64,000 nucleotides of DNA, taken from positions 91,140-155,139 of the forward strand of contig JBNJEV010000002.1 of NCBI GenBank assembly GCA_051746185.1, given 5' to 3'. Origin of the DNA: GCA-2748055 sp051746185. Its GTDB lineage: Bacteria; Bacteroidota; Bacteroidia; Bacteroidales; GCA-2748055. The stretch's first letter is position 1. Every line of letters begins with the position of its first letter. This document shows, one piece after another, positions 25,425-32,275 of this stretch. The notes beneath the pieces are model-generated. The model worked only from the letters and a program-made list of their open reading frames with translations, was not told the DNA's origin and searched no databases. Position numbers and translations under genes: made by a program.

Positions 25425-26813
25425 ATGAAACGCACCCCAGTATCGATTTTCGTGCTTCTGATCGCTGTGCTGATATGTGGCGGCTGTTCAGAAGATAAGC
25501 CTGATCCCGAACAACAGCCGGTGGATGTGGAGGATATCTCGACCTCTGCCGAAATTACTCCCTATGGTGGAGAGTTACAGGCCACCGATGAATCCGGGAA
25601 TGTGGTTACCGTCAACTTCCCGCCCTGTGCACTCATGGATACGACCACCGTCACACTGATCATTCTTGGAACCCATAAAGAGCTGCCCATTGAGGAGCGT
25701 CAGGTCAGGGCATTTGAGATCCGGTCTGCTGACCTGGTCCTGTACGAGCCGGCCCTTATTTCTATTGATTATCAGGAATCTACGGAAGGAATTGAAGGCG
25801 CGGCCATCTTCCGGTTACGTTCAGATGAATTGTTGGTCCCGCTGAGTGATCATGAATACCCCAGCGGGAATAGCACGGTGAAGGCCGCCACCATGGTACC
25901 CGGCATATTCGCAGAAGGCAAAATGACCGTCGAACAGATCAATTCCCAGCTGGATTTGCTTGAATCCTCCATGGGAATCACGCTGAAAAGCACGGGTGCA
26001 TCACCAGGGAACACAAATATCCTCTCATCCGGATGCGAAGAATACAAAGCCGTCTGGGATGACTGGGCGGAAACTGCAGGGGGGTTCCTTAAATTTTTTG
26101 AAATGAGAGAGTTGACCGGATATTATGACGATCTACCTCCGGGAGAACGCACCTTTGAGGAAGATTGTGAGAAAGTCTGTGAGAACATCATCGAAGAGGG
26201 GGTCCGGGATGTCCTTGATCTGGGCGAACATGATGATCCCTGCTGCAGGGAATATGCCCAGACAATCGAATCGATGATGGGGGCATTAATGCAGTGCGGA
26301 AGTCAGACCGCCACCTTTGACCGGATGAATGAAAGGTATAACACGGTCCATGACCAGTGCCACACTTACCTGGATATTACCGTGGAAGTAAATATCGAGT
26401 CCCAGGGGCTGTTGATCATGACCTCGGGGGAGGTGATGATCACCCTGGAAGGAACCGGAGACGGGGAAGCCACGGTCACCGGAAACGGTGAGCTCACAGT
26501 CGCCGGAACCGGAGATGCGGGAGGTCCGTGTACCAGCACCATCAGCGGCCAGAATTTCGTGAGTGTCACCGGCACCAGGGATGCAGCGTACATTTATACA
26601 TTGACCCTGAACATGAATCAGGTTGCCATGATGGTCACCGTATGCCCCGATTTTGTGACGGAAACACCACTGGTTGGAGGAAGTTCAAAAGAGGTCACCC
26701 TGGGTCCGGGGAACGGATTTTACCTGTTCGAAACAGAAGAGCTGGATGAAGGTACCGCCAACACCCAGGTAACCCTCCATAATCCATACATCTACGTACC
26801 GCAATCGGAGTAG
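25425..26813 (+). CDS. ZU5-like lipoprotein of unknown function
   Basis: The 462-residue protein has a strong lipobox ending at Cys21 (LLIAVLICGGC). Residues about 38-130 resemble ZU5 domains (AEITPYGGELQATDESGNVVTVNFPPCAL, then VTLIILGTHKELPIEERQVRAFEI). A middle helical region carries many cysteines (DCEKVCENIIEEG, DDPCCREYAQ), probably disulfide-bonded in the periplasm or at the surface. The C-terminal part is Thr/Gly-rich beta structure with repeats of the type EGTGDGEATVTGNGELTVAGTG. I cannot assign a function. A surface or periplasmic binding role is likely. It has its own upstream A+T-rich region and no clear operon partner. Confidence 0.7.
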   Translation: MKRTPVSIFVLLIAVLICGGCSEDKPDPEQQPVDVEDISTSAEITPYGGELQATDESGNVVTVNFPPCALMDTTTVTLIILGTHKELPIEERQVRAFEIRSADLVLYEPALISIDYQESTEGIEGAAIFRLRSDELLVPLSDHEYPSGNSTVKAATMVPGIFAEGKMTVEQINSQLDLLESSMGITLKSTGASPGNTNILSSGCEEYKAVWDDWAETAGGFLKFFEMRELTGYYDDLPPGERTFEEDCEKVCENIIEEGVRDVLDLGEHDDPCCREYAQTIESMMGALMQCGSQTATFDRMNERYNTVHDQCHTYLDITVEVNIESQGLLIMTSGEVMITLEGTGDGEATVTGNGELTVAGTGDAGGPCTSTISGQNFVSVTGTRDAAYIYTLTLNMNQVAMMVTVCPDFVTETPLVGGSSKEVTLGPGNGFYLFETEELDEGTANTQVTLHNPYIYVPQSE

Positions 26814-26944
26814 AGCAAAACCACCCTATAGAGCAGAACCACCGCGTGACAGTCAAATGATCTGTTAAAATTCTCACAAAATTTTGTGTGACTGGATAAC
26901 TACATGTTGATTTGCAGCAGATAGTTATCTACAAAATAAGCAGT

Positions 26945-27214
26945 ATGAACCATCAAGATCAGCGTGAAGAATTGTTCCGCCTGCTGAAAGCCCGTTTTGG
27001 AAGGAATATGAACCGTCATCAGGATATTGAATGGGATAAAGTACAGGAAAAACTGAAAGCTGATGATGAAAAACTGTCGTCACTCTATGAAATGGAACTG
27101 ACCGGAGGTGAACCGGACATTGTGGCCCAGGATCCAAAGACGGGTGAATATATCTTTTTTGACTGCTCGGCAGAAAGTCCCCGGGGCCGCAGAAATACCT
27201 GTTTAGCTAAGTAA
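26945..27214 (+). pseudogene. Truncated DUF4256 protein gene
   Basis: From ATG 26945 the frame gives 89 residues matching the first half of DUF4256 proteins (ELFRLLKARFGRNMNRHQDIEW, then FDCSAESPRGRRNTC). The family is about 185 residues long, so its C-terminal half, which normally continues from SAESP.GRR, is missing. The frame ends at a stop that lies inside the last codons of the convergent ankyrin gene. The break therefore coincides with the edge of the ankyrin gene, as expected if a deletion or insertion brought that gene in. Function of DUF4256 is unknown. Confidence 0.75.
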
Positions 27215-28285
27215 CCTTCTAATCTCTATCCAATTACGCATGCCGAAGACTGAGTCCTGATCATAGGCCAGCTCGGCATCAATCATTTCCGAAATCTCTT
27301 CCACCGGTGTCCTGCCAAGCTTATCTTTGATATTGACATCCGCACCATGCTCCAGCAGCACAGTGACTATTTCGGTGCGGCCGCTGCTTGTGGCGTGATG
27401 AAGCGGTGTTCTGTGATCCTTGTCCTTTGTGTTGATGTTGGCACTGTGCGACAGGAGGTATTCAGCGATATCAGCATTTTTTACGGTGTGAAGCGGTGTC
27501 CTGCCATATTTATCCTTCGCGTTGATGTCAGCACCATAATGCAACAGGACTGCGGCAGTCTGTTTGATCATTTCTGCCGTTACTTTTATGTGCTGTTCCG
27601 CCCTGGGCCCGCATAAAATCTTAATCCGTCCTGGCAGAATCTCTGAAGTTTTGTGCAGCGATGTCCTGTCTTCCTCATCCCGGACATTGACATCAGCACC
27701 ATGCTCCAGCAGCAGCTCACAAATCTCACCGGTGGCAGTCCATGCCAAACTGTGTAAGGATACGCTATTGAGGTCAGCACCTCTCTGCAGTAAAAACCGG
27801 CATGTTTCAGTCCGGCCCAAACACGTGGCATAGAATAACGGTGTCTGGCCATCTGCAGCCCTGGCATTGATATCGGCACCGTGCGCTATAAGCAGGCCGC
27901 ATATCTCAGTGTAGCCCTTCTTAACGGCCTCATGAAGAGGGGTCTCATTTTTCGGGTCTCTTGCGTTAACCTCTGCATCAAACTCTAGCAGCAGGGCACA
28001 GATCTCTTTTTCGCCGTATTCGACGGCTTCGTGCAGCGGAGTCCTGCCAGTAAGGGAAATGCCGTAGTCGCTATTCGCGTTGACATCGGCACCGTACTTC
28101 AACAAAAGTTTGGCAATCTCTCTTTGACCGTAACGTGCAGCCTTGTGCAGTGGTGTCAGTCCGTCCCGTTTCTCATTCACGTTGATGCTGGCTTTTTGAC
28201 TGCCCAGGAAACCACCCTTTAAGAGTCTCCGTACTCGTCTCGTCTTGCCACTTGCTGCAGCGACATGAATATTCATTCTTTTCAT
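27203..28285 (-). CDS. Ankyrin-repeat protein
   Basis: The 360-residue protein is almost entirely ankyrin repeats, about nine to ten units of the form DG.TPLHKAARYGQREIAKLLLKYGADVNA (about residues 30-350). At least one repeat (around LNSVSLHSLAWTATG) is degenerate, and there is an insertion near residues 215-235. No signal peptide is visible, so it is probably cytoplasmic. Ankyrin arrays bind other proteins, and the partner cannot be read from sequence. It has no operon partner. Its 3' end overlaps the stop of the truncated DUF4256 gene by 12 bases, suggesting that this gene arrived by rearrangement. Confidence 0.88.
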   Translation of the reverse strand: MKRMNIHVAAASGKTRRVRRLLKGGFLGSQKASINVNEKRDGLTPLHKAARYGQREIAKLLLKYGADVNANSDYGISLTGRTPLHEAVEYGEKEICALLLEFDAEVNARDPKNETPLHEAVKKGYTEICGLLIAHGADINARAADGQTPLFYATCLGRTETCRFLLQRGADLNSVSLHSLAWTATGEICELLLEHGADVNVRDEEDRTSLHKTSEILPGRIKILCGPRAEQHIKVTAEMIKQTAAVLLHYGADINAKDKYGRTPLHTVKNADIAEYLLSHSANINTKDKDHRTPLHHATSSGRTEIVTVLLEHGADVNIKDKLGRTPVEEISEMIDAELAYDQDSVFGMRNWIEIRRLLS

Positions 28286-28859
28286 TGTCCTTCGATCAAG
28301 ACTACTTTTTGTGGTTTTATTCCAGGCAGCAAATTAATAATTTCCATTGTCAAGTGGAAATACCCCTGGACTTACCCTGAAATTTACTCGAACTCAAATT
28401 TCAAGTGTGCAATCTCTAATTTCAAGTGTGCAATCTCTGTCAGATTTTGCATCATTGATCCAGATTGCTGGTTTCGCAAGATCTGAACCCTCCGCTTGAA
28501 CATAAATTATCAGTTTATTATACTAATTCGGTTAAGTATTTCTAAAAAATATCTACCAACATATATTTATTATCCAAATCAACACCGATTTAGTTAATAG
28601 ATGGATAAAATATATTTGTGCCCTGAATAGTATCTCCATTGTTTACCCTTCGTCACATGATGAATGCCAGAATTGAAGGTCCAGTCTACATCTCAGAAAA
28701 AATCAAAAGAAATTTTGGGGTAGGTCCAAGAAAAACCCCATCATGAAAAAATCATTTCCTTTTTTTTGAAGCCTCCTACGATGAACTGGTTGAGCTCGGA
28801 ATATGTTCACAGAGCGGCTTCAGAGCAGGTCCGGACTGTGATACAGTGGAAACGATCCT
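28286..28859. other. A+T-rich interval without a recognisable gene
   Basis: About 570 bases separate the ankyrin gene start from the TonB-receptor remnant. I see no open frame that looks coding. The interval holds the 21-bp tandem duplication at 28397-28438, poly-A/T runs around 28745-28768, and a short G+C-richer stretch from about 28770 joined to the receptor remnant. The ankyrin promoter is expected near its right-facing end, but no clear motif stands out. Confidence 0.5.
28397..28438. repeat. Perfect 21-bp tandem duplication
   Basis: The unit AATTTCAAGTGTGCAATCTC plus T occurs twice without mismatch (28397-28417 and 28418-28438). It lies in non-coding A+T-rich DNA between the ankyrin gene and the receptor remnant, and is probably a recent slippage or duplication. 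Confidence 0.9.
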
Positions 28860-29189
28860 GATTGCGAGGCATCCAATGAACAGGAAGTATACTATGATTA
28901 CGAAGCCCTGGTTTACGGAACCCGCAACAGTGAGCGCATGCGACCCTACCACAGGCTGGATGCGGCCCTGCATTACAGAACGAAAACCAGGAAGGGCAGG
29001 GACGCAACCTGGACTTTCTCGGTATACAACCTTTACAACCGCCAGAATCCGTATTTCTATTACTACAATCAAAGACCGGGACTGAGCTTCGGTTATTTCG
29101 GGTCCGAAGCCCGGGAAGGCTCTCTGAAACTCTATCAGTTCACCTATTTTCCGATCATTCCCTCGGTGAGCTACAAGGTTGATTTCTAA
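28860..29189 (+). pseudogene. C-terminal remnant of a TonB-dependent receptor
   Basis: The frame ending at the stop 29187-29189 encodes about 109 residues. They match the last strands of the receptor at 38744-41080: YEALVYGTRNSERMRPYHRLD, ATWTFSVYNLYNRQNPYFYYY and SLKLYQFTYFPIIPSVSYKVDF. An in-frame stop lies at 28839-28841, and nothing upstream looks like a plug or barrel, so the first 650 or more residues are gone. The remnant ends in the usual aromatic F for outer-membrane insertion. It is evidence of a further, mostly deleted, copy of the receptor cassette repeated downstream. Confidence 0.85.
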
Positions 29190-29338
29190 AGGTTTTTCGA
29201 CTATTTACTATCTGCAGAAGGGACGAAACATCGTCATTATCGAACCTGGAGAAACCTACAGCGGTCCTAGAGCAATATTTTCAAGCTGCATAACTGATAT
29301 TTATCCACTGGCGACCATTAATAGGAAAACCTTGTAAT

Positions 29339-29888
29339 ATGGATAAAAAGAGTGAGAATCCAGGCGTATATCCGGATCATGTTGTACTCAGTAAGATCTA
29401 TGTAATTAGAAACCAGAAAGTAATGATTGACAAGGATTTAGCGGATTTATATGGAGTGGGAACAAGAACACTTAATCAGGCAGTAAAAAGGAATCTGCAG
29501 AGATTCCCTATGGATTTTATGTTTCAGATGACATCAGAGGAATTAGAGAATTGGAAATCACAGATTGTGATATCCAATAGAGAGAAGATGGGTATAAGGA
29601 AGACCCCTTTGGTTTTTTCTGAACAAGGAGTGGCGATGCTTTCCAGCGTACTTAACAGTGAAAGAGCGATTTTGGTAAATATCCAGATAATAAAGAATAT
29701 TTACTAGAATGCGAGAACAGCTTCTCCCAAATAAGAACATTCTCCAGAAACTCATGGACCTGGAAAACAAAGGACTGGATCATGATGAGAAAATCAAATT
29801 AATATTTGAATACCTTCAAAAACTCAAGAAATCCTCATTTGAAAGGCAGGAATTCATGAAAAGAAAAAGAATTGGATTCAAGCCTTAA
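29339..29888 (+). pseudogene. Frameshifted ORF6N-domain gene (phage antirepressor-like)
   Basis: The first frame (29339-29707) gives 122 residues with a complete ORF6N domain (VYVIRNQKVMIDKDLADLYGV type, then RFPMDFMFQM and FSEQGVAMLSSVL, ending AILVNIQIIKNIY). The expected C-terminal coiled tail continues in another frame from 29709 to 29888: MREQLLPNKNILQKLMDLE, then IKLIFEYLQKL and a basic end KRKRIGFKP. A single frameshift near 29700 therefore splits an otherwise complete gene. ORF6N proteins are DNA-binding KilA-N-like proteins related to phage antirepressors and are common in Bacteroidota mobile DNA. No other phage genes are nearby. Confidence 0.8.
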
Positions 29889-29966
29889 GGAACCCTCACA
29901 CTTTGTATGAACCAAAGCGAAGGTAGAGACAGAGCAGGATCCGCCGAGCAAAGTCAGAAAGTGCCA

Positions 29967-30002
29967 ATTGTCCTATAATGTACTTGCATTATGTTAATAT
30001 AG
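29967..30002 (+). repeat. Cassette-boundary dyad, copy 1
   Basis: This 36-bp element starts ATTGTCCTATAATG and continues through GCATTATG to TTAATATAG. Its core is a dyad (CTATAATG / CATTATG). It differs at one base from copy 2 at 35625-35660. It lies about 490 bp upstream of the first cassette's lipoprotein gene and marks the left end of the colinear upstream homology. Function unknown: operator, RNA element or recombination relic. Confidence 0.8.
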
Positions 30003-30070
30003 CATTGGAAATCAGAGCAATATCTATTCGTCTATTCCAATCTCCAATCGATATCGTGTAAATATGGATA

Positions 30071-30107
30071 CACTCTTTTGGCGTTGTGAAGCAACATGAA
30101 AACGGTG
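30071..30107. repeat. Imperfect inverted repeat upstream of cassette 1
   Basis: CACTCTTTTGGCGTTGT (30071-30087) pairs imperfectly with GCAACATGAAAACGGTG (30091-30107) around a GAA loop. It is the positional counterpart of the stronger hairpin at 35766-35804 in cassette 2, so the structure is conserved between the two upstream regions. Confidence 0.6.
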
Positions 30108-30240
30108 ATAGTTTTTTAGCTCGATAAATATTTCTGTTGAAGCTTAGGTAATCATTACTCCATAAAATCGAAGAAACACTCATGCATAGAATACACCCCC
30201 GCGGGAAGTGTGCATAATTTTTTTTTTAAAAAATGATTTC

Positions 30241-30489
30241 TTATAAGATAATCTTGGATAATTCCTTTTTTTTTTTTTGTAAATTGGTGGTAACCAGAAT
30301 TCAAAACCCGTTTGCTCTGAAATAAATAGGACAATCTTATTAGTGTTGATAGCTCTGTCCATGCAAGGCATGTGTGACTATCGGGGAGTTAATGTTTCTT
30401 TCCAACGCAAAAAACAAAACTCACCCCTGAAGGCTACGAAACACAACAGGGGTGAGAAAAACCGAAGTTTTATTCTAAACATTGCAAAG
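30241..30489 (+). promoter_or_regulatory. Conserved promoter and structured leader of cassette 1
   Basis: A candidate Bacteroidetes promoter has TTG at 30254-30256 and TAAATTGG at 30280-30287 (one mismatch to TAnnTTTG), with a 23-nt spacer. The spacer contains 13 consecutive T (30266-30278). Downstream, bases 30357-30456 are identical to 36027-36126. They hold a small hairpin (CATGC AAG GCATG, 30360-30372) and a strong one, CTCACCCCTG (30420-30429) with CAGGGGTGAG (30447-30456). A short AAAAC/GTTTT stem follows before the start codon. An ATG at 30361 opens a leader frame, which here runs without a stop into the lipoprotein gene. The size and conservation of the leader suggest post-transcriptional control. 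The promoter call is tentative. Confidence 0.6.
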
Positions 30490-31623
30490 ATGAAAAAAAA
30501 ATTGTTAATAGTGTGTTATGCAACTATTATTGCTTGTCTATATTCCTGTAAAAAGGATTTCATTGAAAGTCCAGTAAAAATAGATGCTGAGCTAAGTGCT
30601 TTGATGTTAGACACTAGTGTTGAGGACCTATTCTTGAGCTCTGTAGATCATGACCTGAATACTTTTAATGCTGAATTATTACATAGAGTAGTGTACTTTT
30701 CTTACAAGTTCAGAGAAAGACAGTTACTTAATGAGGATTTCTTTAGTATGTTTGAAGGGAAGAAGTCAATTGAATTCGCCTCGTTGATTTCTGATTATCA
30801 ATCAAAAAAGTCGACAAATCAGAAAGTTGTTCTGAACGGAGTAGAATACGATGTCGGGATGAATTTCTATAATATGGGAGCATGTGATCTTGATAAAGAG
30901 GTTATTATTTGTATCGGTAGCGAAATATTAGATCCTGATCCTGTCTTTGAAGATAAAATAGTAGGTTATGTCCTGGCTAAAGATGGAAGTAAGGTAGCGA
31001 TTCTCGTATCGGAAGAATTTGCCAAGAATACCGATCATCCTTTGTTTATTATTACAAACGGTGTTGACGATGTTCTGATTGAGGAAGTAAATCAGAATCT
31101 TGAATATAATACTAATGCTTCATTGAAAGGGACTAGTAGTAACTTTGAACTTAGAATCTATGAAGAGCAAATAGATTATAGATATGAAAAGAGTGGAGAC
31201 TCTGAATATAATGTTGCCTGGGTCATGGAGATCTGGAGCGAACTATCTGGTTATAATGGTGTCGCCATGAATTGTACAAGGAAACATATCAAAGACATCG
31301 ATAAGAATGAGATTGGTGATCTACTTAGTCACGATTTTAGTTTCTACCATGAAGTTGGCGGTTACAAAAACTATTATTTTTATGATGGAGACCGATATCT
31401 GCTTTCTGGTGTTACTTACGAGCATGATTGGTATGCTTCATTGAAAACCAAATTAGTCCCTACAGATTTTGGATTCGATGCAATTATTAAGTTCAGGGCT
31501 TCAGGTTCATCTGAGTATTATCAACCATTTTGTTTCGATGTAGGATACGGAGGGGAATATAGCTGGTATATTTTCGATCAAACAGTTAACAGCAAGGGAT
31601 TAGCAAGTTTCGAATCGTTCTAG
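30490..31623 (+). CDS. Cassette 1 cargo lipoprotein, unknown function
   Basis: I start at ATG 30490 (377 residues), which puts a normal SPII signal at the N-terminus with lipidated Cys20 (IIACLYSC). An in-frame ATG further upstream would bury the signal peptide inside the leader-encoded segment. The mature protein is acidic with no motif I recognise. An N-terminal helical part (LDTSVEDLFLSSVDHDLNTFN) precedes a beta-rich body (VVLNGVEYDVGMNFYNMGA, IVGYVLAKDGSKVAILV). It is the first gene of cassette 1 behind the conserved leader, and a hairpin separates it from the barrel gene. The first gene of cassette 2 shares the leader and signal-peptide start but shows no visible similarity in the mature protein. 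Confidence 0.75.
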   Translation: MKKKLLIVCYATIIACLYSCKKDFIESPVKIDAELSALMLDTSVEDLFLSSVDHDLNTFNAELLHRVVYFSYKFRERQLLNEDFFSMFEGKKSIEFASLISDYQSKKSTNQKVVLNGVEYDVGMNFYNMGACDLDKEVIICIGSEILDPDPVFEDKIVGYVLAKDGSKVAILVSEEFAKNTDHPLFIITNGVDDVLIEEVNQNLEYNTNASLKGTSSNFELRIYEEQIDYRYEKSGDSEYNVAWVMEIWSELSGYNGVAMNCTRKHIKDIDKNEIGDLLSHDFSFYHEVGGYKNYYFYDGDRYLLSGVTYEHDWYASLKTKLVPTDFGFDAIIKFRASGSSEYYQPFCFDVGYGGEYSWYIFDQTVNSKGLASFESF

Positions 31624-31638
31624 TATACATAAATTTAG

Positions 31639-31665
31639 AGCTCACCAGCTTTGAACTGGTGAGCT
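31639..31665 (+). terminator. Intercistronic hairpin after cassette 1 cargo gene
   Basis: AGCTCACCAG (31639-31648) pairs perfectly with CTGGTGAGCT (31656-31665) around a 7-nt loop, followed by TTCGCTTTTC. It lies 16 bases after the lipoprotein stop and could be a partial terminator that lowers expression of the downstream receptor genes. Cassette 2 has a hairpin in the same place. Confidence 0.65.
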
Positions 31666-31693
31666 TTCGCTTTTCATTGACAATTTTGCCGAA

Positions 31694-32266
31694 ATGAATA
31701 CATACTGCTGCAATTCAAGTTTTAAGACAGGAAGACGAATTGTTTTAACTCTATCGATTATTTTACTTTCCATGATGTCAATTCAGGGACAACAACACAT
31801 GGAAAACCCGAAGATCGAAGTCGGTTTCGGGATAACTGATTTTAATCGTTTTTTGAAGTATAATGAGGTCTATGGTAGTTATCAATTATCTGCATATTAC
31901 AGGATTTCGAATAGCGTTAATGTTGGTATTCAGGGAGCATATGCCGGCATTAAGTTGTTCAATTATGCTGGAGGAAATAACACTTTTGGTGGTCATATTG
32001 TCTCTTATAACCTAGCAGGGAAAGTATATCTTACTTCATTTCTTTCTAATAAAGATGACAGAAAGTTGCATGTTTATGCAAAGGGGAAAGCCGGTGCTTT
32101 AACGTATATTCCTGTTAGTGAAGAAGTTTTTGTCGACGGGACGTATTTTGATTATGGGGCTTATCTTGGAATTGTATATACCCCCTTCCTAAGAATCGGA
32201 GCCTTTCTTGAGTTGGGTTATGGGAAAAATACCTTTAGCCAATTTGGAATACTCTTCCATTTTTAA
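31694..32266 (+). CDS. Small outer-membrane beta-barrel protein, cassette 1
   Basis: The 190-residue protein has an N-terminal signal (RIVLTLSIILLSMMSIQGQ). The rest is alternating beta strands ending in an aromatic residue (FGILFHF), as in an eight-strand outer-membrane barrel. The ending FDYGAYLGIVY...LELGYGKNTFSQFGILFHF aligns with VDYGAYLGIEY...LEVGYGELSFMELGLNFHF in the cassette 2 protein at 37245-37766. Function is unknown. Small barrels in such operons may assist surface display of the lipoprotein or act as accessory channels. It lies 9 bases before the TonB receptor gene. Confidence 0.72.
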   Translation: MNTYCCNSSFKTGRRIVLTLSIILLSMMSIQGQQHMENPKIEVGFGITDFNRFLKYNEVYGSYQLSAYYRISNSVNVGIQGAYAGIKLFNYAGGNNTFGGHIVSYNLAGKVYLTSFLSNKDDRKLHVYAKGKAGALTYIPVSEEVFVDGTYFDYGAYLGIVYTPFLRIGAFLELGYGKNTFSQFGILFHF

Positions 32267-32275
32267 ACATTCAGG

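Noticed and set aside
29339..29888. Prophage
   Set aside because: ORF6N is phage-related, but no integrase, terminase, capsid or tail gene is nearby; a single relic does not support a prophage.
29889..30240. Insertion sequence or MITE ends around the cassettes
   Set aside because: The boundary dyads recur, but I found no transposase and no target-site duplication, and the similarity continues through the whole leader rather than ending at short terminal repeats.
30343..30489. Extended start for the cassette 1 lipoprotein
   Set aside because: The extension would place the lipoprotein signal about 50 residues inside the protein, and the same segment in cassette 2 ends in a stop codon, so it is better seen as leader.
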